Assembly (NCBI GenBank): GCA_900319235.1
Contig: ONNR01000015.1
Span: 1 to 64,000 of the forward strand
From: an uncultured Prevotellaceae bacterium
GTDB taxonomy: Bacteria > Bacteroidota > Bacteroidia > Bacteroidales > UBA3663
Reading direction: 5' to 3'
Length of the DNA: 64,000 nucleotides
Below are positions 7,536 to 14,234 of this stretch, piece after piece. The stretch's first letter is position 1; each line of letters opens with the position of its first letter. A program made the translations under genes and the position numbers. Under the pieces are notes generated by a model. That model was not told the origin of the DNA. It worked only from the letters and a program-made list of their open reading frames with translations, and did not search any database.

Positions 7536-8468
7536 ATGGAACAACCCATCATAGCTCCTATCGACAAAGCGATCCTCAAGGAAGAGCTGGCTAACAAGGC
7601 AACCCTGCTGCGTCACTCACGCAAAGGTGGCACCGACATCTATATTTTCAATGGCAACGAGTGTCCCAATCTGATGCGCGAAGTGGGCAGATTGCGTGAA
7701 ATCGTCTTCCGCGAAGCTGGAGGCGGCACTGGTCTCGAATGTGATGTCGATCATTACGACTATATGGAGAAGCCCTATATGCAGCTCATCGTCTGGGAGC
7801 CGAAAGAAGAGGCCATCCTCGGCGGTTATCGCTATATCTATGGCCCCGACATTCGATTTGACGAAAAGGGACAGCCTATCCTTGCCACCAGTCATATGTA
7901 TTATTACTCCGACAAGTTCATTCGCGAGTATCTGCCTTACATGATGGAGTTGGGCCGTTCGTTTGTGATTGTCGATCGCCAATCGAGCCGCAGTGGTGCA
8001 CGCAGCCTCTTCACGCTTGATAATCTTTGGGACGGTCTGGGTGCACTCGCAGTTACGCTGAAAGGTTGCAAGTACTACTATGGCAAATTCACCATGTACC
8101 CAACCTTCCCGGAGCATGGCCGCAATATGATCCTATATTTCCAGAAAAAATATTTCCCCGATCCCGATCATCTCGTCTATCCTTATCACCCTCTTGAGAC
8201 CAATACCGACATAGAAGCTATGGCCAAACTCTTCTGCAAGGACAACTTCCACGATGATTACAAGATCTTGAACTGCGAGGTGAGGAAACTCGGTATCAAC
8301 ATCCCACCGTTAGTCAACGCATACATGCTGCTAAGTCCCACAATGAAAACTTTCGGCACCGCCATCAACGATGAATTCGGCAATGTCGAAGAGTCGGGCA
8401 TTCTTATCACCATCGACGACATCTTCCAGGACAAGCACGAACGGTACATCGACTCGTTTGAGGGATAA
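7536..8468 (+). CDS. glsB: Glycine N-acyltransferase GlsB-like (GNAT/hemolysin-like)
   Basis: 310 residues starting MEQPIIAPIDKAILKEELAN. It belongs to the OlsB/GlsB acyl-ACP-dependent N-acyltransferase group: EVGRLREIVFREAGGGTG and a following ILGGYRYIYGPDI strand are characteristic, as is SRSGARSLFTLDNLWDGLGA. In Bacteroides the orthologue attaches a 3-hydroxy fatty acid to glycine, the first step of glycine-lipid synthesis. The acceptor amino acid is inferred from the phylum and from the glsA neighbour. It ends two bases before a convergent gene, so there is no room for an intrinsic terminator. Confidence 0.82.
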   Translation: MEQPIIAPIDKAILKEELANKATLLRHSRKGGTDIYIFNGNECPNLMREVGRLREIVFREAGGGTGLECDVDHYDYMEKPYMQLIVWEPKEEAILGGYRYIYGPDIRFDEKGQPILATSHMYYYSDKFIREYLPYMMELGRSFVIVDRQSSRSGARSLFTLDNLWDGLGALAVTLKGCKYYYGKFTMYPTFPEHGRNMILYFQKKYFPDPDHLVYPYHPLETNTDIEAMAKLFCKDNFHDDYKILNCEVRKLGINIPPLVNAYMLLSPTMKTFGTAINDEFGNVEESGILITIDDIFQDKHERYIDSFEG

Positions 8469-8470
8469 GG

Positions 8471-9097
8471 TTATATAAGTCCCTGTTCCACCTGGATGCA
8501 AACGTCCTCGAGTTCCTTGTCCTTGCCATCCGGCTCCCATTGGGCCTTCAGACTCACACCGAAGAATTTGCCAAACATATTCCAAAAGAAGGCACGACGT
8601 TTGCCCAAGAACTCTCGGATGATGTAATACGTCTGTTTGTCACATTCGCGATCCACCAGACGCACTAACAATTTGCCTTGACGATAGTTCAGACGCTTCA
8701 GCCTGGGCTTATACTGAGCTAACAAGTCCTTTTCGAGTTGCTTGAAATAGACTTTCTGCTCTGTTTCCGTCATGCGTTCCATATCGAAATAGGCCTGCGT
8801 CATGAGCCTGCGGGCATCTTTGGCTATCGGAAGCGTCTTCTTCACATCGTAAACCATACGCAGAAACTCCTTCTCGTGCTTCTTGTCACGGAAGTGCTTC
8901 TTCGTGAAGCAATAGACATCCTTCAACTGAACCACGGCAATAGTATCTCCCGTCAGCAAATCGATTTCCGCCTGATATTGGTGTTCGGCAAGGACAATGA
9001 TTTCCTGTGCCGCAACCCTTGTGGGATACGACAGGCCGAGTGCCACCAGAAGCACCATCAGCAGAGAGAACGAGTATGTACGATAGATACTGGTCAT
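8471..9097 (-). CDS. Secreted DUF4294 protein
   Basis: From the ATG at 9095-9097 it is 208 residues beginning MTSIYRTYSFSLLMVLLVALGL, a signal peptide cleaved near VAAQE. An in-frame ATG at 9139 would add 14 residues that overlap the promoter element at 9107-9114. The mature part matches the DUF4294 pattern: DTIAVVQLKDVYCF, an arginine/lysine-rich helix, QAYFDMERMTETEQKVYF and RVDRE-like stretches with a basic GKRRAFFWNMFGKFFG end. No function is known for the family; it is typical of Bacteroidales and probably periplasmic. It is convergent with glsB. Confidence 0.8.
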   Translation of the reverse strand: MTSIYRTYSFSLLMVLLVALGLSYPTRVAAQEIIVLAEHQYQAEIDLLTGDTIAVVQLKDVYCFTKKHFRDKKHEKEFLRMVYDVKKTLPIAKDARRLMTQAYFDMERMTETEQKVYFKQLEKDLLAQYKPRLKRLNYRQGKLLVRLVDRECDKQTYYIIREFLGKRRAFFWNMFGKFFGVSLKAQWEPDGKDKELEDVCIQVEQGLI

Positions 9098-9106
9098 TTT
9101 GCGCTG

Positions 9107-9114
9107 CAAAGATA
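9107..9114 (-). promoter_or_regulatory. Bacteroidetes -7 element (TATCTTTG) of the DUF4294 gene
   Basis: Minus-strand TATCTTTG ends ten bases before the 9097 ATG, implying a leader of only a few bases. A TTTG lies at 9137-9140, spacing 22 bases, slightly longer than usual. Confidence 0.6.
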
Positions 9115-9133
9115 AAGCAAAAAAATCAAATAT

Positions 9134-11029
9134 ATGCAAAATAGGTCCTTTCTTTTGCTTTTTTTATGTTTTTACTGGTATTTCCCGCCCATTTTCGGGC
9201 AGGAAATTGCAATTTTGGAACAGGATAATACTATCGAAGAGCAGCAAAAGGACTTGAACCTCGATTGGCAGGAACAGATTCTGCAACAGATTGACATCGA
9301 TAATCTAGGCGATGCTGCCTATAGCGAGCTTCTCGACGAACTTAGCGACCTCGTCGTCTGGAGCGACACCACGGCATCTTCGCTCATGCAAGGGCGACTG
9401 AAACAAAATATTATCGTGAGCAGCAACCGCACACTGAACCAACGAGCGGGATATAGGGAGCAGACGGCAGGTCGTCAGTCGATGAACAAGGCATATCTCG
9501 GCGACCCTTGGCATCAAAGCCTTCGCTACCGGATGCAGCTCGGCAAACATTGGCAAGCCGGCCTCAATATGGAGAAGGACGCAGGCGAAGCTTGGAGACA
9601 CCAGTTTCCCGCCTTCGACAGTTGGCATGCCTTTGTACGAGCCAAGGATGTTCGTATCTCCTCAAATCTCAAACTGCAGGATGCCGTCGTCGGACACTAC
9701 AGGCTTCGAATGGGTTGCGGATTGCTGGTCACCCAATGTTTCTCACTCGGCAAGCAATACCTGAGTCGTCAGCTTACGCAGCAACGCAGTAATACAATCA
9801 CTCCTTTTGCTTCCAATGCAGAGTACGCCTATATGCAAGGCGCAGCAATGGATCTTCGTGTTGGCAATCACTTCTCTCTGCTGCCCTACTTTTCGGCACG
9901 ACAGATCGACGGCACTTATCACAGCGACCGACGGGTCCTCACTGCACTACAGACCGACGGATTCCATCGTACCCAGACCGAAGATGGACATCGCCATGCC
10001 GCTTGGGAAATCGTCTCGGGTGCTCGTCTGGGATTGCGTGGTGAATGGTACGATCTGGGGATACACGGGACTTATACCCAATTGCAATACGATTATGTGC
10101 GAAACAACCTGTATTACAACTCCAATTATTTCAGGGGACATCAACTCGCACAATTCTCAGCCGACTACACCATCAGAGCTCTGGGAGGATTCCTCCGTGG
10201 AGAATTTGCGATGGACGACAAGGGTGCCATTGCCAACCTGACCGCCCTGCAATATAAACTGACCGACAACTGGGTCTCCACGCTTCTCTATCGCTACTAT
10301 GACCTGAAATATCGGCAACTCCATGGCTCGACTTTGGGAGAAAACAGCGAGATGCAAGGTGAACAGGGTGTCACGCTGAATATCGACGGACAACTTCTGG
10401 CGCATTGGCAATGGCAGAGCATGTTCGACTACTTCTGGTTCGGACAGCCGCAATACGGCATTCGCGACACCCATTCGCAAGGATTGGAGGGCATGGTCCG
10501 TCTGCTCTATACCCACCGCAAGGTAAACGGAACTTTGGGCTATCGCATCAAACAAAAGGCGGATTATATCCGACATTCGTTCGATGGAATGCTCAACATC
10601 CAACCCATCGAATCGTTCACCAGCAAGACACAACTTCGCACACGAATCCATAACAAGAAGGAGAATGGCACGGCCACCAATTCCTATGGATACGCAGTAA
10701 GCCAATCCTTCGCATGGAACTGCAAGATTTGGAAAAGCTGCCCCTTCTCACTCGTCGGACAAGCCTGCTATTTCCACACCGATGACTACGACAGCCGAAT
10801 CTACCTCACCGAGAAAGCCATTCTCTACGGCTTCGGCCTTCCCATGCTCTACGGCGAAGGGTTGCGCTATAGCGTGACAGGAACCATAAAAATAGGCCCA
10901 CATATAAACGTGGACCTGAAATGGGCAATGACAAATTATGCAAATCGAGCCACCATCAGCAGCGGGCTGCAGGAAATCAAAGGCAACAACCAGCAGGACC
11001 TTTGGCTGCAACTGAGGCTGAAAATCTAG
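9134..11029 (+). CDS. Large outer-membrane beta-barrel protein (helix-hairpin-helix-associated family)
   Basis: 631 residues with a signal peptide (MQNRSFLLLFLCFYWYFPPIFGQ). Residues 30-75 are acidic and helical (LNLDWQEQILQQIDIDNL). The remainder is a run of amphipathic strands with segments such as LGDPWHQSLRYRMQLGKHW and NMEKDAGEAW, then VVGHYRLRMGCGLLVTQCFSLGK; these fit a family of Bacteroidetes proteins usually annotated by an N-terminal helix-hairpin-helix and followed by an outer-membrane barrel. It ends in LWLQLRLKI, an aromatic/hydrophobic last strand as barrel proteins need. Substrate unknown. Divergent from the DUF4294 gene; its stop codon lies in a 9-bp array. Confidence 0.65.
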   Translation: MQNRSFLLLFLCFYWYFPPIFGQEIAILEQDNTIEEQQKDLNLDWQEQILQQIDIDNLGDAAYSELLDELSDLVVWSDTTASSLMQGRLKQNIIVSSNRTLNQRAGYREQTAGRQSMNKAYLGDPWHQSLRYRMQLGKHWQAGLNMEKDAGEAWRHQFPAFDSWHAFVRAKDVRISSNLKLQDAVVGHYRLRMGCGLLVTQCFSLGKQYLSRQLTQQRSNTITPFASNAEYAYMQGAAMDLRVGNHFSLLPYFSARQIDGTYHSDRRVLTALQTDGFHRTQTEDGHRHAAWEIVSGARLGLRGEWYDLGIHGTYTQLQYDYVRNNLYYNSNYFRGHQLAQFSADYTIRALGGFLRGEFAMDDKGAIANLTALQYKLTDNWVSTLLYRYYDLKYRQLHGSTLGENSEMQGEQGVTLNIDGQLLAHWQWQSMFDYFWFGQPQYGIRDTHSQGLEGMVRLLYTHRKVNGTLGYRIKQKADYIRHSFDGMLNIQPIESFTSKTQLRTRIHNKKENGTATNSYGYAVSQSFAWNCKIWKSCPFSLVGQACYFHTDDYDSRIYLTEKAILYGFGLPMLYGEGLRYSVTGTIKIGPHINVDLKWAMTNYANRATISSGLQEIKGNNQQDLWLQLRLKI

Positions 11030-11076
11030 TCCATCTAGAACATCTCGAGCATCTAGAATATCTGGATTATCTAGAT
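11024..11076. repeat. 9-bp tandem array, word CATCTAGAA, joining two stop codons
   Basis: ATCTAG at 11024-11029 contains the barrel gene's TAG stop. After two bases come CATCTAGAA, CATCTCGAG, CATCTAGAA, TATCTGGAT and TATCTAGAT with exact 9-base spacing (11032-11076). The stop codon of the convergent response regulator (11067-11069) spans the junction of the last two units. Each unit holds a TCTAGA-type palindrome. Confidence 0.9.
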
Positions 11077-11807
11077 GTCCTTTTCGTGATATACTGATTG
11101 AATTGTTCCTTGTAGGCTTCGGTGACACGGATAATCTGTTCTCCGATATAGACACAATCGTTGCGATCAATGCTGCGAATATGACTCAGCGAGACAATGT
11201 AGGAACGATTGATGCGCATGAAGCCAGCTTCGGGCAGCATCTCTTCAGCAGCCGTCATCGTCATGTGCGTGATGATGGGCTTGCGCTCTCCTTCGATAAA
11301 GAATTTCAGGTAATCCTTCATCCCTTCGACGTAAAGAATTCGCGCGAGGGCAATCTGATGCAACTCTCCATCGGCACGAAGGAAGATGAAGTCATCCTCC
11401 TTGTTGCTCGGCTGCTGCGGTTGTGAAGCTGCAGTATTCGCGCTTTCCTTCATCGCAAAATAGTTTCGAGCTTTCTCGACTGCTGCCTGGAACTTGATGT
11501 ATCGGATAGGCTTGAGCAGGAAGTCAAGGGCATTGACCTCGTAACTCTCAAAAGCATAGTCCTTGAAAGCCGTGGTGAAGATGACACGGGTCCGATCGGT
11601 ATCGATGGCGTGCGCCAATTCCATTCCATTGAGGTCAGGCATCTGGATATCGAGGAAAAGCAAGTCCACCGGTTCGCGAGCAAGCACATCCAATGCCTCG
11701 ATGGAATCGGTGAAGGAGCCTTTCAGTTCCAAGTCGGCAGTTCGTCCGACAAATGTTTCAAGCAACTTGACAGCCAATGGCTCGTCATCGACAATCATGC
11801 AGGTCAT
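11067..11807 (-). CDS. LytTR-type response regulator
   Basis: 246 residues from the ATG at 11805-11807, which overlaps the kinase stop codon as ATGA; this overlap decides the start over an ATG eight codons upstream. The receiver domain shows MIVDDEP acidic pocket, LLFLDIQMPDLNG with the phospho-acceptor Asp (near 54) and LLKPI. After a Gln/Pro-rich linker, a LytTR DNA-binding domain follows (about 140-245), recognised by YVEGMKDYLKFF and FMRINRSYIVSLSHI. It should bind DNA and answer to the kinase encoded upstream. Targets are unknown; the pectin locus begins just beyond the kinase. Confidence 0.92.
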   Translation of the reverse strand: MTCMIVDDEPLAVKLLETFVGRTADLELKGSFTDSIEALDVLAREPVDLLFLDIQMPDLNGMELAHAIDTDRTRVIFTTAFKDYAFESYEVNALDFLLKPIRYIKFQAAVEKARNYFAMKESANTAASQPQQPSNKEDDFIFLRADGELHQIALARILYVEGMKDYLKFFIEGERKPIITHMTMTAAEEMLPEAGFMRINRSYIVSLSHIRSIDRNDCVYIGEQIIRVTEAYKEQFNQYITKRTSR

Positions 11808-12832
11808 ACAGTAATCTCTATCTTGATGCAATATTCTTCATTCTCTATCTTTTGCTCCCAAACATACTTGCCTGGATAACAGAGGTCGAGGCGGCGACGG
11901 GTATTCTCAAGACCAATGCCCGAACCACTATGGTCACTTTCTCCCTTCGGGAAATTGGTATTGCGGCAATCGAACACAATCTTTCCATCACTCGCATGCA
12001 ATCGAACGCTGATGCGTGAAGGCTGATTGCTGCTCGTTCCGTGCTTGAAGGCATTCTCGATAAACGAGACGAAAAGCAGCGGAGCAATCTGTTCGTGGCC
12101 TGTTCCAACCTGAAAGTCTTCGGTCACTTCGGTCTTGTCACTACAACGCAGTTTCATCATGGCAATGTAGTTCTGCATAAACTCCACCTCACCGGCAAGC
12201 GGGACAAGCGGCTTCTGGCTCTCATAAAGCGCATAGCGCAAAAGATCAGAAAGTTGCGCGATGGCTTCCTGCGCCTGATCGGGGTCAATCTGCGTCAGAG
12301 AGGAGATGTTGTTGAGCGAATTGAAAAGGAAATGCGGGTTAAGTTGATTCTTGAGCCATACCAGTTCGGCCTCGGTGCTCTTACGCTGTGCTTCTTCGAG
12401 TTCGAGTTGTCTGCGATGCGTACGGATATAACTACGATGCAGCATTGTTGTGGCTACAACAATGATATCAAGCGAAATCAAAGCAGAAGTAAATGTGTTT
12501 TTTCCGATGACTATCATCTCAGGCAATTCTTCTATGTTCGAATGATCGAAACAGAAGAGATGCAGATTGCTGATGGCTATGAATGCGAAGACAGCTAATA
12601 CGAACCACACGTATCGACCGCGGTCGTAAAGACGAGGAATAAGAAGATAATAACTTACAAAGTAGAGAAATGCAAACGGCGATACCACCCATGCACCAGA
12701 AATCAGGTATATATTAATATTACCTAGAGGATGAATGAGATACTGGACCACTGCGGGAGCCAGTATGATGAATATCCAGACAACAATCTGGAAGAAAAGC
12801 AAGATGATATCCTGACGACGATAACTATGCAT
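11804..12832 (-). CDS. LytS/YehU-type sensor histidine kinase
   Basis: 342 residues from the ATG at 12830-12832 (MHSYRRQDIILLFFQIV); an in-frame ATG at 12931 would add 33 residues without features. Four membrane helices are seen in about residues 10-155, with short loops and no large outside sensor domain. The His_kinase domain has the family mark LKNQLNPHFLFNSLNNI with the phospho-acceptor His, followed by an ATPase part with FIENAFKHGTSS (N box) and GSGIGLENTRRRL (G box). It is translationally coupled to the LytTR regulator. The signal is unknown. Confidence 0.88.
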   Translation of the reverse strand: MHSYRRQDIILLFFQIVVWIFIILAPAVVQYLIHPLGNINIYLISGAWVVSPFAFLYFVSYYLLIPRLYDRGRYVWFVLAVFAFIAISNLHLFCFDHSNIEELPEMIVIGKNTFTSALISLDIIVVATTMLHRSYIRTHRRQLELEEAQRKSTEAELVWLKNQLNPHFLFNSLNNISSLTQIDPDQAQEAIAQLSDLLRYALYESQKPLVPLAGEVEFMQNYIAMMKLRCSDKTEVTEDFQVGTGHEQIAPLLFVSFIENAFKHGTSSNQPSRISVRLHASDGKIVFDCRNTNFPKGESDHSGSGIGLENTRRRLDLCYPGKYVWEQKIENEEYCIKIEITV

Positions 12833-12907
12833 AGGAGAGGTGACTTTTATAGTATAACGTAGAACCGCTGCAAATATTATGTCAGAGACATAAATAATAG
12901 GGGAAAA

Positions 12908-12936
12908 GAGCCCCGATGCATCGCGCACCAAGGCTC
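12908..12936 (-). terminator. Possible weak terminator after the small secreted protein gene
   Basis: GAGCC (12908-12912) pairs with GGCTC (12932-12936), with an internal CGATGCATCG palindrome. On the minus strand it is followed by TTTTCCCC. The stem is short, so support is weak. Confidence 0.35.
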
Positions 12937-12948
12937 CAATCTACTCAA

Positions 12949-13359
12949 TCAATTGTCTTTATTGGCTTGCAAATCGGTGTCCACGACACGTTTACCGGTT
13001 GCTACATCGTACTGACCGATCTCGAAAGTGGGATGTTCATTGTTGATGACGAACACACGACCCATGACGTTGTTTCCATTGTCGTCAGTAACCTTGACCT
13101 TGTATGCGCCCTCTTCGCGGATATTGAACTTGAACATGTCGTTACCCTTCACCTCGCTGAATGCAACGAAATCACTATCTCCATTCGACAGGCGATAAAG
13201 TTCGACGTTATATGTCTTGTTCAACTTCTTGCGGCTCGTACTTGTCAGGCTGCCAGAAACCTCGTAGTTCTGCTGGGCATCATTGGTCTGAGCCTTTACT
13301 TCGTTACCACACACTGTCATCATTACGATGCTGAACATGATTGCAAAAATCTTTTTCAT
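12949..13359 (-). CDS. Small secreted protein of unknown function
   Basis: 136 residues from the ATG at 13357-13359 (MKKIFAIMFSIVMMTVCG), with a signal peptide ending near VKAQT; an upstream in-frame ATG at 13413 lies inside a promoter-like element. The mature part (about 112 residues) is rich in beta strands: NYEVSGSLTSTS, YNVELYRLSNGDSDFVAFSE, GAYKVKVTDDNGN. This suggests one immunoglobulin-like or carboxypeptidase-regulatory-like sandwich fold. I do not recognise the family. It lies between the two-component pair and the pectin locus on the same strand. Confidence 0.7.
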   Translation of the reverse strand: MKKIFAIMFSIVMMTVCGNEVKAQTNDAQQNYEVSGSLTSTSRKKLNKTYNVELYRLSNGDSDFVAFSEVKGNDMFKFNIREEGAYKVKVTDDNGNNVMGRVFVINNEHPTFEIGQYDVATGKRVVDTDLQANKDN

Positions 13360-13410
13360 AATTGTTTTATTTTTTATTGTTAATACTGTTGTTCTTGTCT
13401 TTTGACACTG

Positions 13411-13418
13411 CAAAGATG
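13411..13418 (-). promoter_or_regulatory. Near-consensus -7 element (CATCTTTG)
   Basis: Minus-strand CATCTTTG differs from TAnnTTTG at the first base and lies 52 bases before the 13359 start. No TTTG was found at the normal spacing. Confidence 0.4.
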
Positions 13419-13441
13419 AGACAAAAAAGGCAGATATAAAA

Positions 13442-13484
13442 AAGGATTTCGACGAAATACCGTAGTATTTTCGACGAAATCCTT
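13442..13484 (-). terminator. Hairpin terminator at the end of the pectin SusCD operon
   Basis: AAGGATTTCG (13442-13451) pairs perfectly with CGAAATCCTT (13475-13484). Both arms include the smaller palindrome TTTCGACGAAA, so two arrangements are possible. On the minus strand the stem is followed by a T-rich stretch, and it starts 33 bases after the DUF3826 gene's stop codon. Confidence 0.7.
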
Positions 13485-13516
13485 CATTTCGATGTTTTCT
13501 TCGATGAAAAAGCCTC

Positions 13517-14191
13517 TTAGAGGGTTCCTCCGCGAGCCTTCACGCGCTCTTCCCAAGCCTTACGTTCCTGGGTAATGTCGTAGCCTCGGGCAGAAAGGTA
13601 GTTGTTGATGCGGCCCTTGTACTTGTTGAAGACCTCATGCTTCTTGTTCGACGACTCGGCATCAATGGCCAGGTCGCGCGCTTCGCAAAGCCAGGCATAC
13701 ATCTGCGCCTTCTCCTCGTCGGTGAGACTCGGAATCATATCGCAATAGGCATCATAGGTCACCTGCACCTTGTTGTAGGTCATGGCATCGAAGATGGCGA
13801 TGATCTGCTCATGACTGAGATAAATGCCCAGATTGGCAGGGAAGGCGAAGTGACTACGATAGAGTTTGCTGTCGCAAGCCGAACGAGCGGCATCGATAGC
13901 ACGGTTCTTCTCGTCGCCTGTCAAATTGCGCTTGGCCTGATTGATGAGCGTATCGCGCTCGGCATAGATGTCATTCAATTCGAAATATCGATTGATGACC
14001 AGGTTTCGCACATTGGTCTTGGCAGGCTCAGCGAGCTCCAGACCGGAGATGTTCTTCTCGCTGCGAGAGGTGATGGACGCTACGTACGATGTATCGCGTC
14101 CCTCACTATTCACTTCGACGGTCTGCGCGTATATATTATTATATAATGTACACGCGAGAGCTGAAAGGATGATTGAAAGGAATCTGTTCAT
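13517..14191 (-). CDS. Secreted DUF3826 protein of the pectin locus
   Basis: 224 residues with a signal peptide (MNRFLSIILSALACTLYNNIYAQ). The mature part is all-helical with the DUF3826 pattern: VRNLVINRYFELNDIY, LSHEQIIAIFDAMTY, MIPSLTDEEKAQMYAWLCEA and a basic tail. DUF3826 proteins occur mainly in Bacteroidetes pectin loci; their role is not known. A second, clearly homologous copy is fused to an esterase at 24802-26835 in the same locus. It is the last gene of the SusC-SusD transcript, 43 bases after SusD, with a strong hairpin in the gap. Confidence 0.85.
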   Translation of the reverse strand: MNRFLSIILSALACTLYNNIYAQTVEVNSEGRDTSYVASITSRSEKNISGLELAEPAKTNVRNLVINRYFELNDIYAERDTLINQAKRNLTGDEKNRAIDAARSACDSKLYRSHFAFPANLGIYLSHEQIIAIFDAMTYNKVQVTYDAYCDMIPSLTDEEKAQMYAWLCEARDLAIDAESSNKKHEVFNKYKGRINNYLSARGYDITQERKAWEERVKARGGTL

Positions 14192-14203
14192 ATTGAATCA
14201 AAC

Positions 14204-14227
14204 TACCCCACCGATGACGGCGGGGTA
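14204..14227 (-). promoter_or_regulatory. Intercistronic hairpin between susD and the DUF3826 gene
   Basis: TACCCC (14204-14209) pairs with GGGGTA (14222-14227), and the inside CCG/CGG extends the stem with one mismatch. It is not followed by a T-run on the minus strand, so it more likely protects or processes the susCD mRNA 3' end than terminates it fully. Confidence 0.5.
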
Positions 14228-14234
14228 AAGGTTT

